A DNA stretch of 64,000 nucleotides from Callipepla californica brunnescens (taxonomy: Eukaryota; Chordata; Aves; Galliformes; Odontophoridae), in NCBI GenBank assembly GCA_023055505.1, contig JALIRH010000126.1:744001-808000 (forward strand), given 5' to 3'. The position numbers and the translations under genes were made by a program. The notes beneath the pieces were generated by a model. It was not told the DNA's origin. It ran no database searches and saw nothing but the letters and a program-made list of their open reading frames with translations. Of the stretch, positions 23,082 through 35,274 are shown piece after piece (within the stretch, counting starts at the first letter, position 1; the number at the start of each line of letters is the position of its first letter).

Positions 23082-23228
23082 ACTTCAGTGGAGTCTCCTT
23101 CTCAGGAGATATTCAAACCCCCTGGACATTTTCCAGTGCCACCTACTTAGGGAACTTGCTTTAGCAAGGGGTTGGCCTCAATAACCTTCAGAGTTCCCTT
23201 CCAAACCCCTGCAGTTCTGTTATTACAT
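23082..23228 (+). mobile_element. CR1 LINE 3'-end fragment
   Basis: The order of segments matches the CR1 3' end: GGAGATATTCAAACCCCCTGGACAT, then AGCAAGGGGTTGGCCTCAATAACCTTCAGAG, then TCCCTTCCAAACCCCTGCAGTTCTG. The terminal octamers have decayed. It is severely 5'-truncated. Confidence 0.88.
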
Positions 23229-26200
23229 GATATTATGAAAACTTACATGACCCATATTTAGTTACCTGGGAAGCATTTAGCAGCCCCAAATCAAAGAGAA
23301 GTATTTAAATCTGGGTGCCACCAGGGCATAGCAGCCTGGAGAACTGCCAGGCTCTGGCACCCAGCCACCAAGCACCATGCCTAAGGTGGATAACTGTGGC
23401 AAAATAATCACCTGAATAAAGTTGCTGAGCTTTTACCAGAGCCAGCTCTGGTCACAGTTTGGTTTGTAAAGCTGTTTATGGTTATTTTGCAAATCTAACA
23501 GTGTGGGTGATGTGAATAAGAGACTGTCGGAGCATCTCAGTAACTCAGCGTGAAATAACACTTGAAGAAAAATTAAAAGATGAATTGAAAACTCATGAGG
23601 TCCTTGTCATCCTCCCAGGCTAGAACTTGCCTCTTGTTCCTACTAGCTGTATTTCCTGGGTAAATAGTCATCAAAAAATAGTTTTCAGGGTTTATGTCCA
23701 AGTGAAATGAAAGATGTTTATTTGAAAAAGAAAAAAATAAATAAAAAGATATTCAACAACCTTTGTCTGTAGTATTTAATAACTGCCAAATGTGGGAACA
23801 GTTCTAAGAATTGGAGGAAAAAAAACTCTTATTTCAATTTACTATATGTTCTGACTAAAAAAATCTGACAGTTTAGAATATCAAATAGACATCCACTTTC
23901 CTGCCTTCAACTCGAAGGTATTGGAAAATATTACCCTGTCAGTTCCACTCAGACCCAACAAGAAGGGATTGCCTCTCGCAGTATCTGTTCAGAGTCCAAG
24001 CTAATCCTTCTGTAGCACTTGTCTGTTAATATTTAACAGGCTCCAACGTGCTCTGATTCAGTGGCCAAAACCCTCGCTTATGAAGTAATCCTGTAGTAGG
24101 ATTCCTATTTGCTTTCAAACATTTGATCTTTGCCTCTGTGAAATGCTTTTGATTGCTTAGAATTTCTGACATGACCTTAATACATCTCCAATAGAGAATT
24201 ACTGCAGAAGTGACAAGTTAATTTCATTGTGCAAAGTATGAAGACAACAGTAATATATTGGCGGTAGAATTTAATCACAAATAGGAAATAATTTTTCTAC
24301 TAATATCAGCATAATTTTATCTCTTCAGTTAGTATTAACTTCTTTAATTTGCAGATTTTCAGTTGTTTTGTGTGTATTTAATTATTTCATTCCCATAACT
24401 GCTGTATTAAATATAATATATATTTATCTATAAATAAAATATTATCTCTATTCATCAATTAAGGGAAAGCAGCACCATTAGGATTATAAATAATTGAACA
24501 TTAGAATTTGTTTCTTACAATAAGCCATGAACTAAAGCTTAGGTAAAGAAAGTCTCAGGCTCACTTTCTAATTATAGATAGACTTAAAACAGTATGTTCC
24601 TATCAAGCAAGTCATCTTTATTAATCCTCAATCATCTATCGTAAAAATGGTAATCTCAGTATATTCACTTGATAATACCATGTGTATGCATAGTATTATA
24701 GTACTCTGTTATAGCATAGGAATTTCTTAGTATTCAAAATGAAACAACAAAAGCAAATTGCTCTGCTCTTCAGTGCGTGTTTTTCAAAAACAGAAGACAT
24801 TTTACTTTATCTCTGTGTCATTTGTGTCCTATGTTAAAAAAGAAAGACTAATTAACTATGTGAGACATCTGTCCATAGTCATTTTTATGAAACCGATGTC
24901 TGTGAAATATATTTCCCTACTCTGTACCACCACCTTTCACCAATTTTGGAAGTGTGTGAATTGAAGAGGTAATGTAGTTTCTCCTGAATTGCCTTAAGAG
25001 TAATGGGAGGCAGACTTCAGTGCAAGAATACATTCCCCAACCTGACTGGGAGAGTGAGTTACAGTGTAGCCCCTAAGATGGAGGAAATCCGCAATACTTG
25101 CATGTTATCTCTTCTTCTACCTTCCTGTCTTTCACCTGCAGTGTTTATGGACCTTGTGCAAGGTGGGAGAGGTGTGGTTCCTGTTGCAGGATAATTGGGC
25201 AACAGAAAAAAGTGGTTTAGATTACTTTGGTTGTGATGCCTTCCTGAGTGCCACTGATGCCAGCTCCTGCTGTGGTCCCATCTGTGTGAAACCCATGTCA
25301 CTTGGGGATCCTGCCTGATAGCTGTCACTATCAAGGACCACCTTCATCCAAGGAAGATGAGCAAGAGGTGGAGGGCCCTCAGGAAGATGAATGGTAAAAT
25401 CAAGAGGGGAAAAGCAGCGGAGGAAAGCTTAAATTGCTCAGAATGTACCTGGTGCTGCAGAGAGACTCTTGAGGCCAACTGTGTCTGGAATCGAGTCCAG
25501 GAGACCACTCGCACAGATGTAGCAGTGTTAGCAGTGGATTGGTGACTGAAGCAATGTGTGCCAAGGATGAAAAAGCAGCTTATATTATGCCTGGAGCTGA
25601 ATGTTGTAGTTGGCACAACCAGCAGCACAGTGTGCTGCAGTGGGGTGCGAGAATCAAAAGTCTAATGCTGGGGTAAAGGTGCTTATCATGTTAGGTTAGG
25701 TACGAATTTGAGGAAACTGGATTTTCCTTTCAGCCTGATGAGAAACTGTAGCCTTCTTTCCAAACACTTTTCCCACATCACCCTCTCTTTTCTTATTTAG
25801 CTGAATTAGTAGTAGTTTTTGAAGCAAAATCAGTCAATTTAGGAAAAATACAAACACCGCTGACAGCTGACACTTGAAACTCAATAGCTGTGCAAAGGTT
25901 GCTCAGTAAGAGCAGATATTATGTTGCTCATTATTCTTCCGTGCCCTGGTTCCCCAATCCATTCATGAGGGCAAAAGTTATTTAATACACTAACTAGAAC
26001 CTCTGCCAGGTTTTGGACTGATATGATTTGTGGCCAATGAACTCTTGTAGTTCATCATTAAATTCCCTAATAGGTTCTTTAACAAGCTGCTGTGGAGGAA
26101 AGCTTGCCAAGTCTGAACGATTTTTGCTCAGGGCTTTTCCATATGCTTCTAAAGCCCTGCATGAAGCCTGAGAGGTTCAGAGACCTCACAAAATACTTTT

Positions 26201-27757
26201 TATTTCTCAGTAGACACCTTCTGCATGGCATCTTCCTCATTTACCTGTGCTCCCTTGCTTGATGGAACTATCGAAAACGTAATGTCCAGATGATTTGAAA
26301 TAACCCACAATAGAATATATTACACTCTAAAATTATGAATTGAGTTTTAAAAAAAAATGCTGTTAGTTACAGCAGTGAATTTCCCAACTTGATTCAAGCT
26401 GTTTATTTTCTTTTAAAGTAGTCTTTGGTAATTAAATCTATTTTATATCAGATTGGGGATTGAAATATTTCTGCATTGAAGTCAGGCAAACTTACATCTT
26501 GCTACTATAGCTGGAGGCAAAATATAGGGGATGTGAATAATGACAGAAGTAAATACTTTTCTGGAAACTTTTTCTAGAAATAAAGCGCTATTCACCAAGT
26601 GATCTTTGTCTAGATATCTCACTAGAAGTGATAGCAGCAATAATTAGAGAAAACCAAGGTTTCCAAAGGGTGCAGTCATTTGTAGCCTATTCTTTCTCCT
26701 AAGAGAGTTCCCACAGCTCTGGTCACATCAGGAGGGGTTTCTGAAGCTGTGGCTTACTGGTCCTCCACTGTTTAATGTCTGTCAGGAAGAATTTAGTCTT
26801 GTCTTGATAGCATACACGCTTAAAAACAAAACAGCAGGTTAATTTTAGAAATAGGAACGACTGTGTTATTTCATTACAGACATTGGAACTGGAAACAAAA
26901 GAGAAAAAAATAAATCTCTGAAGTGCAATTCTCCGTGATGCTTAGCAACTAGAGTTGGTCCCAAATCTCCAATAACCTGAAGACTTGACAGTGTGATCCC
27001 CCCACACCAAAGCGAATGCTCTGTGTCTTTATTTTCTCTCCTTTTTCAAACATGATATTCTCCCTACCTGCCTTGTCAGACAACAGGGTGCCTTAACCAT
27101 CTTTTCTTTGATTTGACAGCACAGCTTTAGTGTGTCTGTGCCCTTTTATCCCACCTAACAGTGACCATTTGTGATTTTTCCATCCTTCCTCTTCAGCAGA
27201 GAGCCCCACGCTCCTCTCCCCTGCTTGGAACAGTTCTGATACTCAAGCTACAAAGGCCTTAAATGGGACAGTTCCCAGTCCCAGGAGGTCCTGTGCACAC
27301 GAACTGATGTTGCAGCCCTTACTGAGCAGCGCATTTCAAGCTTAAAGACTCTTCCTGCTTTTCATATTCTTTTCAGAATCGCTACAGAGCTTTATAAACC
27401 CTGTGCTTTAAGTTTCAGAGTGCTAATACCTGATTATATCCACCACTTCTGGCTCAGCGGTAATGTCAAGACCACAGGTGACAAATTAATGACCAGGGTG
27501 ACATACTTGGAATTGAAATGGAAGAATCCTACTTTTCCAGCATGTCCCTTTTCCCCTTCATCTTTTATTGTTTTTCAATCTCCTTCTTCTATTTCATAGA
27601 CAACACAAGCTCAGCTGTAGTAGCTGGACAGAGAAGGACTAGGGCTCTGTGGCATTGGAGTTGTGTTTATGCATTGAAATTGCTGCCTGCTGCCAAAATC
27701 ACTGCTGGGAACAGCTTCTCAGAGGTGAAAAGCCTTGCTCTGTCAGAAAGGGGAGTT
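23229..27757. other. Intergenic, no gene seen
   Basis: Largely AT-rich, with an A/T-only stretch at about 24404-24440. An interval at about 25000-25630 has slightly higher GC and open frames on both strands, but the translations match no family I know. No CR1 copy recognised. Confidence 0.5.
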
Positions 27758-28205
27758 CCTTGCATCAAGAAAAGCATGACCAGCCAGTCTAGGGAGGTGA
27801 ATATGCCCCTCTACTGTGCTCTTGTGATACCCCATCTGGAGTACTGCAACCAGTTCTGGAGCTCCCAGCACAAGAAGTACATGAAGCTGTTGGAGTGGGT
27901 CCAAAGGAAGGCCATGAAGATGATCAGAGAGCTGAGGTACCTGTGAGGACAGGCTGAGAGAACTGGGGCTCTTCAGCCCGGGGAAGGCTCCAAAGAGATC
28001 TTGTAGTGACCTTCCAGTACCCGAAGGGGGCCTACGGGAAAGCTGGGAAGGGCAGGTAGTGAAAGGACAAGGGAAAATGGTTTTAAACTGGAAGAGGATG
28101 TATTTAGACTAGATATTAGGAAGAAATTCTTTGATGTGAGGATGGTGAGACAGTGGAACAATTTGCCCAGTGAGGTTGAGGATGCACCCTCCCTGGAAGG
28201 AAAAT
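27758..28205 (+). mobile_element. CR1 LINE fragment, 3' end missing
   Basis: It carries the C-terminal reverse-transcriptase ORF region of CR1. The plus-strand translation up to 27944 reads ...VIPHLEYCNQFWSSQHKKYM..., a typical CR1 motif. It continues through GAGAACTGGGGCTCTTCAGCC, CCAGTACCCGAAGGGGGCCTACGG and ATTAGGAAGAAATTCTTTGATGTGAGGATGGTGAG to GCACCCTCCCTGGAAGG. Sequence then departs from CR1 before the usual tail, so the 3' end was lost or interrupted. The reading frame is broken after about 27944. Confidence 0.95.
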
Positions 28206-30989
28206 GTGGCAGTGGATATTGTTCAGTCAGGTTGAAGCTTACATTGAGCATATGCTATCTACCTCAAATCTTTCTCAACTTCTGTAGATGGGTGTTCACC
28301 TAATTGCATTCAGCACCAGCTAGTGCTCTAGGGAGGGGTTGCCACCTGACTCCCTTTTGAAAATGTTTGATCTACAGAGATTAATAAGCAGGAAGAATGC
28401 TGTATCTGGCAGATGCCTATGAAAAGCTGAGGACAAGTTGTGCAAATCTGGTGTCCCCGAACAAATTAGCCAAGAGGAGAGCAGCTGTAAAGTCAGCTGG
28501 TCTCACATTGTCAAGATGTCCTGGTAAGATTTGCAAGGGAACACGGCAGCTTGCAGAGCAGCAATCCAGCTTTATCCAGCATGGAGGAGAGCTCTGAGAT
28601 GGAAGAATATGCAACTTCAGTGAGGGGTTAGAAGTCCACTTCTCAGGGGAGAAAAGAATTCACTCTGCCCTCAGTGAATAATTCAACTGAAGAGTTTTGC
28701 TTTGGGCAACTTGTGAAAGTAGCAGAGCTTCATGTATAAAATTGTATTTCAGAAAGCTTTACCCATTAATTTAACATGGCCCAGCTCAATTTCATCCTTC
28801 CTTATGCAATACGGTCCGTCTTCTGCTTTGCTAGTCAGGACTGATGTATTCCTCTGTGATATGAAGTGTGCCAGCTTCATGCAGCAGGCCTCAATAACTC
28901 TCTCCCTTGGAAAAGCAAAAGGGGATCTTTAGAACTGCGAAGGAAGTCGTACAGAATTTCCAGTGTATTCAGCAATTTCTTATTCATTCTCTGCTATGCA
29001 CCATTCATCTGTGGATAAAGCTTTTATAAGAGCCATTTAAATATATGATTGTAATAAATATTCATAACTCCTTTTGTAAGATTTTTAAAAAATATACAGA
29101 AAACCAGCAAAGGTGTTTCAGGGTCTCCTTTCTCCATGTAGTTCTGAAGATATTAATGTCTGTGAAAAGCAAGGGTCAGAAGGGACTGAGTAATCATGAG
29201 TATGTAACCGTGTTATATAAGGCTTGTTCAGAATGGACTTTATGGCTTGTATACCTGAATGCAGAACACATGCTCAAATAAATCAGGTAAAGTGGGCTTT
29301 GTGTTTGAAGAAATGTAGTCATTTCTTTGAGTTCAGCATATCGTTGTCAAATAAACTTCAAACACTTTAACTTCATTGATTAATACTGTGATTTTCAGTA
29401 TCAAAGTAGGAGAAGACTCACAGGAATCTAATGGAAGAGTAATTCTAGGAAAAAGACAATGGATTCTGTAAGATCCACAACCTATTGCAGCTTTTTGACT
29501 GCCGTGGGTTTTATGCTGTGAACCTGCTGCTCTTTGTACATAACTTCAGTGCTGAGTGTTGGCAGACTGGTGAGCTCTGTGAGCTTGGTGTGTTCCAGGG
29601 GTGGAGGAGTGGGACCTTGGAGGAAAGAAAGTTTCAGTAGAAGTGATCTGGCTCTTTTCAGGACTGAAATCAGAGTACACACTGTTGTGAATACAGCGTA
29701 ATGACAGTATTAAATCTTTCAGCCTATTTATCTTAACTAAAAGCAAGTTCAGAGGTTTTCTGTGTGCTTTCATAAGAGGAAAATGCTAGGCACTAAAGTG
29801 GTCCTTGATCCATGAAAGATCCAACCGCATTTCTGACAATGTCTTAGGAAGTTGGATTCAAATAAAAATAATTTTTGAAAAAGACAATGGTGTCAAGAAA
29901 GGAAGCACAACAAATTCCTGAAACAAATTTCTTAGGCATACCATCATTTAGACTTCTTTTGACAGCATCTTATCCAGGCTTGCTGGCTCTAAAGTGTCCG
30001 CTTTGACCTCTGCAGTATTTTGGGCTTAATTTATTTTTCAGTTGACAGCCTATAGCTAGTCTTATTTAGTAAATTAGGTGTAAAACTTCCTTTTGGACTT
30101 TTTAGTCTTGAACTCTTTGTGTATGCAAAATGGAAAAGCGATAAGGACAGGATGAAGACCAGAGCTAAACAGGAGAAAAGGAGGGAGAAATAAGAAACAG
30201 GTGAAGAATTAGGAAGAGGAGGGAGCAAGAGCTCAGCTGTGCAGCTGAATTACTAGATCATAAACCAGAGGGAACCCAGGTAGACCATGCAGCTTGAGAC
30301 TTCCCAGAAACCATCATTATTTATGCTCCTGTTTCTTCTTTTAGGAACAGAAAGGCACCACAAATGAACTTGTTTTTACTGTTTCCAGCAGTTAAGTAGC
30401 ACCTCATCTATTGGCAGATGTTACCTTGACTGAGGACAAGTAGTTAAGAGAAAGGGATATTGTTTCTCATCATAAGTGCACTTAATCCCTTGTTATATGA
30501 AGTATTAAGAACGGATATATTGTCTGTAAAAATGCAAAATGAAATGTTAAATTCGCAGCCTATTTGCTAGGTTATTCTATTTTCTTTTCTAAAATATTCC
30601 CTTTATGATTTGGAGATGTAATGAATACTTACAGAACAGCGAACCTTGTCTTCAGTTTTACTGCCTTGAGCTTTCTATTAAAAGGAAATCAGCAGTAATT
30701 TTTTCAGTTCCCTCAAAGCAGGATTCCCTTTCTCAAGGGTCTTTTTCATATTATCTCTTGCATTTGAAGATCCCATTAAAAGAAATAGCCTAAAAATTTC
30801 AGTTCCCCAGCACTTCATTTGTGACCATCATTTCTGCACAACTAAGCACATGACATTTCATCCTACCAGTACCAATCTTCAAATCTGTCTTTCCACTAAA
30901 ACATCATCTGCACTGTCAGGGAATGGCAAATAAATGATGAGACAAATAGTAGACGTGTCAGGTCTGAAACATCAAATGTAGGGATGGTA
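28206..30989. other. Intergenic, no gene seen
   Basis: No exon, RNA gene or repeat family recognised between the CR1 fragment ending at 28205 and the CTCF-type motif at 30990. Confidence 0.5.
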
Positions 30990-31002
30990 CCAGCAGAGGG
31001 CA
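30990..31002 (+). promoter_or_regulatory. Candidate CTCF core motif
   Basis: CCAGCAGAGGGCA on the plus strand matches CCASYAGRKGGCR at all 13 positions. It is about 11 kb from the minus-strand motif at 19833, and the pair is in divergent orientation. Confidence 0.5.
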
Positions 31003-32348
31003 ATAAATAGACACCATCCCTGACAGCTGGCCTTACAACAGCCTGGGAGTTGGTAGCTCAAAGCCTTCTGGTTTGCCCATCATTTTTTGAAAAGCAGTAT
31101 TAGATTCCTTCAATAAATTACAAGAACAAAAGTGAAAGAAAAATGGCTTAGTTTTCAAAATCTGTTAGACTGTAGCACGTTCCTTTGATGAAAAGCACTT
31201 CCTAAAGTACTCATAACCAGCCAAATTGAAGAAAAATAGTGAATATGTAGAATGACATCCATTAACCAAAGTGTGCCTGGTTGAAGGCATTCATGCCTAC
31301 ATGTGTGCGTGCAATACAGTAAATGCTCCATTGGCAGCTCTAGAAAAGCTGCTTGTTATCTTGATTTACAGCTCCTCCTTTTCCTTTTGATAATAGGAAA
31401 TGATTTTAGACAATGCCATAAGTAGAAATGGAGGCTGGATAGAGGTCTGTATTTTCCATCCATTGAGATACAGAAGTCTTTGTGGCCTCATGGACTTGAG
31501 TGTATTGCCGTTAAAAATCCTTTTTGTTGAAATCCTCTTTTTTTTTTTTTTACTTTGTACACAGTATATACTTGTTTTACTCTTCTTTTACTCTGGTATG
31601 ATAATGTCAAGGGACCATTGACCAGTTTTTAGCTTTCAACTTGCACATTTTGTTTTTTGTTTAGAATGCATTTGGCAGAATAGGAGGAAAAAAAAAAAAA
31701 GAGGTATTTCTGTCCTAATTGTCCTAATGAGGCAGAAAACACTATTGGAGTTCCCTAGGAATCTTGTTAGATAATTAAGTGCCTTAGGCTAATCGACATC
31801 ACCAAATGTTTCAGCACTTAAATTATTTACAGGTAGTTAAGACTGAATATTTCACTCACCATCAGCTGGGATGCTGTTTTGTGTGTCTCAAGGCTATATT
31901 GAGGCAGATTCATTAATCTAGCAAGACTTGCAAAGTGAAAAAAATGCACTTCTTTCCCTCGTTCTGGGCCATGCATACCCTGTGGCTTATTCCAACTTGG
32001 ATAATGCAGATCAGACCCAGAGCTCATATTCAAGGATGTCAGATGATAGAAAAATATTTCTGCTCTAAGTGTCCTCCATGAAAATATCATCATTCTCAAA
32101 CTGATGTTTTAATAATGCAGTTTATTTCACTGATACATACTTTGACAGCAGAAATAATTTCAGTCACTGCATCTGAACAGATTTCTTGGGTCTTCATTTG
32201 GAAGTTTTGTGAATTAAGTAACTTCTGAGTTGATGCACCTTCGGTAATGTTAATAGTGCTTGTCTTTTCAAGGATATAATTGTAGCCATTAGATGAAAAT
32301 CAAACACCATTCTTGCAAAGTTCTTGTTCAATAAGTGCAGTACAAACA
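31003..32348. other. Intergenic, no gene seen
   Basis: Contains a poly-T run near 31538-31551 and a poly-A run near 31688-31700, with no coding or structural signal. Confidence 0.5.
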
Positions 32349-32465
32349 CAATCAGAGAATCACTGAGGTTTGAAAAGACCTCTAAGATCACTGGTTCAAA
32401 AGTCATCCCATCACTACCATGCCTACTAACCATGTTCCTTCCTCGGTGCCATACCCACACAGATC
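32349..32465 (-). mobile_element. CR1 LINE 3'-end fragment
   Basis: AGAGAATCACTGAGGTTTGAAAAGACCTCTAAGATCA, then CATCCCATCACTACCATGCCTACTAACCATG, then TGCCATACCCACAC, is the reverse-oriented CR1 3' end. It is only about 117 bp, severely 5'-truncated. Confidence 0.9.
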
Positions 32466-33766
32466 TGGGCAGCAGAGATTCAGAGTGAATTTACACTGAT
32501 TTAGAACTCCATATGGGAGTCAGACTCTCTGGGAAATTGAAGGTATATGCACATTACTTAGAAAAAATGAACTGCAGTGCTGTTCTACAGTAGTATAGAG
32601 GACATGCACAACTTGGCAATGTCATTTCTAAGGACTGTAGCTGTGGGATTGTATGGGGCTGAACCTTCACTCTGTCTAACCCAGTATTTTGAAGCTTGAA
32701 ACAGCCAAGCAGTGCTCTCTATGCTCTAAAAGTACAAGGGCAGAATATGACAGATACCCACAAGAAATGTGGTTGCTTAGGGAGAAAAAGGAAAGGCATT
32801 TTCTCACAGGCACCTAAGTTTGTGTACATGGTTTACAAAAAAGAGAGAGAAGTAGGAGAGGAATGTCCTAGCAGCTCATTAGTATTCTGCTCTCTCTTCC
32901 TTCGGCTGAAGGAAGAATTAGCCATGTCTCCGTCTCCAAAGGATCACACACTGTGCTGTGTGTCTGTACAAGTGCAGGGAATGAAGTATTGCAAAGAAGA
33001 ACCATTCCACCTCCTGCCTTAAAGAGAAAAAGAAAGCACATTTTTTGGAAAGTCAAAAAATAAAAATAAAAAAATAATAATAAAAAAAAGCCATTGAAGC
33101 ACTGAAATTATTCACAAGTTTTAGCCAAATTGGCACTTAGCTTACCGGAAAAGCAAAAGGTAGAAACATTATAAGCATTTTTGGCTACTAAACAAAATAC
33201 TGATTTTTCATTTCAAAGTGAAATTGTACTTCTACTACATTTAAATGTGATTTCAAAACGACTTTAGCACCCTAGAAGCTAAAATAATACGGGTTTTTTT
33301 CTTTCTTTTCAGACCTTTAGATCAGAAAATCTTTGATTCCAGGCGGGGCAAGGCATATTTTGGCAGCTGCTTTCTTTGTTCTCACAATCTAAGACTTCTT
33401 ATGTTTTAGAGTTTGACAGCTCTCTTTGTATTTGCTATCAGAGAGAAACAGGTTTATATTACCGGACAGGTGATGAGAAAAGTGAAAAAGCAAAAGAGTC
33501 TAGGAAGCAACTCTCTCTTTGAAATCAGTTCAGGGCTTCAATCACAAAATTCAGGAGGTGTACAAATTGTCTGTTCTTCCATCAGCAAAAATCTACAGAA
33601 GTCAATTGTGGGATAGCTCTGTGTGTGTGTAAGACAGATCCAATACTGAGCAGTTTAAAACATGCTAAACACTGGCAATAATTAATAAATAAATAAATAA
33701 TGAAAAGTCTAATCACCTCAGAGGTTGCACAAAACTCTCCTGCCTCCATAAGTAAATATGGAGGAG
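32466..33766. other. Intergenic, no gene seen; AT-rich simple repeats
   Basis: Holds an A-rich (AAT/AAAAT) run at about 33054-33090 and (ATAA)n at about 33683-33703. The 108-codon open frame at 32696-33022 shows no recognisable domain. Confidence 0.5.
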
Positions 33767-33794
33767 TATAAACAGGAGGATATAAACAGGAGGG
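33767..33794 (+). repeat. 14-bp tandem duplication at a CR1 5' edge
   Basis: TATAAACAGGAGG(A/G) occurs twice head to tail (33767-33780 and 33781-33794). The second copy lies at the start of the CR1 homology. Confidence 0.85.
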
Positions 33795-34084
33795 GGAGCA
33801 ACTGTTTACGCTGGTCGATAGTGATATGACAAGGGGATAAAAAGGTTTTAAACTAAGACAGGGAATATTTAGGTTAGATCTTCACTCAGACAGTGGTGAT
33901 ACACTGGAACAGGTTGCCCAGAGAGGTTGTGGATGCTCCATCCCTGGAGGCATTCCAGACAAGGCTGGATGTGGCTCTGGGTGACCTGGCCTTGTGGTTG
34001 GCAACCCTGCCCACAGCATGGGGGGTTGAAACCAGATAATTTTTGAGGTCCTTTTCAACCCAGGCCATTCTATGATTCTGTGAT
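33775..34084 (+). mobile_element. CR1 LINE 3' fragment with intact tail
   Basis: It runs through AGTGATATGACAAGGGGATA, GGTTTTAAACTAAGACAGGGAATATTTAGG, CACTGGAACAGGTTGCCCAGAGAGGTTGTGGATGC and TTTTTGAGGTCCTTTTCAACCCAGGCC, ending in ATTCTATGATTCTGTGAT. The standard CR1 stretch ATATTAGGAAGAAATTC appears shortened just before TTCACTCAGA. Confidence 0.97.
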
Positions 34085-34123
34085 AAAGGAGACGGTTTTC
34101 CTGTGCTAAGCATTCCAAATTAT

Positions 34124-34582
34124 TCATAGATTCATAGATACATAAGGTTGGAAAGGACCTACAAGATCATCTAGTCCAACCATCCTCACACCACCATCCC
34201 TACCAACCAAGCTACTAAATCAAATCCCTCAGCACCTCATCTAAACGCTTCTTGAACAGCGCTAGGGACGGTGCCTCAACCACCTCCCTATGCAGGCCAT
34301 TCCAGTGCCGGACCACTCTCTCAGAGAAAAAATTTTTCCTCAAGTCTAATCTAAATCTTCCCCGGCACAACTTGTGGCCATTCCCTCTTGTCCTGTCATT
34401 AGTTACCTGGGAGAAGAGGCTGACCCCCTCCTTACCACAGCCTCCCTTCAGGAAGTGGTAGAGTGCAATGAGGTCTCCTCTGAGCCTCCTTTTCCCCAAA
34501 CTAAACAATCCCAGCTCCCTCAGCCACTCCTCGTAAGACTTGCGCTCCAGACCCCTCACCAGTTTTCTTGCCCTTTGTTTGC
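34124..34582 (-). mobile_element. CR1 LINE 3' fragment, young-looking, reverse orientation
   Basis: It starts with the octamer tail in reverse (ATTCATAGATTCATAGAT) and GGTTGGAAAGGACCTACAAGATCATCTAGTCCAACC. The minus-strand frame (start 34613, stop at 34215) remains open across the CR1 part and includes [16 protein letters not shown] and [10 protein letters not shown], the C-terminal end of the CR1 reverse-transcriptase ORF. The open frame suggests fairly recent insertion. Its 5' truncation is at about 34575-34582, in a perfect hairpin. It is tail-to-tail with the plus-strand copy at 33775-34084, 39 bp away. Confidence 0.97.
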
Positions 34583-34597
34583 TGTGCAAACAAAGGG
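34571..34597. repeat. Perfect 12-bp inverted repeat, 3-base loop, at CR1 truncation point
   Basis: CCCTTTGTTTGC-TGT-GCAAACAAAGGG. The left arm overlaps the 5' edge of the reverse CR1 homology and the right arm is flanking sequence. Confidence 0.95.
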
Positions 34598-35274
34598 TTA
34601 GACTAGCTATCAATTTAGACTATGCATTCAAACCTTACTTCAAGTCTCAGATTTGCAGAGACAATTGAATGAGAGTACGGTATCACACACGCTTCTGAAA
34701 TGTTCAATAAAGGCTGCTTCTTGCTTTTAGGTATCCACATGCCTTTAACAGTCTCCTTCTCAGATGTAACCCTATGCCTTTATACCACCTCCTCCTTTTC
34801 CATTCATTTCATTTATCTTTTCATTTTAGGAGGAAAATTCTTCAGATCTGCTTCCCATCCTGGTAGCTCATTATATCCCACAGGTTTAAGAGCTGCTTAG
34901 CTAAGTTTTCTTCTCATTTGAGTCTTCCAAAATTTGTGCAAACCCTTAGCCCACTGCTGTATAAGCTGTGTGGGCTGATACTTAGGTCTTTCACAAGGGA
35001 AGAACTTCCACTACTCTGATTTTCTTCTTTTGCTCCACTTTGATACCTGTTTTGGTTGTTTTGGTGGGTTTTGTTGTTTGTTTGTTTGTTGTTGTTTGGC
35101 ACCATGGGGAGCCAGTGGAAACAGAAAGGTCCATGCAGCTGTACACAATCCAAAAAGGAGAGGTGGTCTCTTCTTGCCCTTGAGGTTTGTCTCTCCTGGG
35201 CTCATACTGATGCTTCGGACTCAGCAGTCACAGTGGGGACTCAAGATAACCTGGATATAAAAGATGCAGAATGG
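34598..35274. other. Spacer between CR1 copies; (TTTG)n run
   Basis: No gene seen. A T/G-rich TTTG/TTG microsatellite lies at about 35075-35099. Confidence 0.6.

Noticed and set aside
25003..25634. Higher-GC patch with open frames on both strands, considered as an ERV or LTR relic
   Set aside because: No TG...CA ends, primer-binding site, polypurine tract or retroviral motif was recognisable.
27518..27946. 142-codon plus-strand open frame
   Set aside because: Its C-terminal half is the CR1 reverse-transcriptase ORF remnant and the N-terminal half is random upstream sequence; not a host gene.
34215..34613. 132-codon minus-strand open frame with protein-like sequence
   Set aside because: It is the tail of the CR1 ORF in a 5'-truncated copy.
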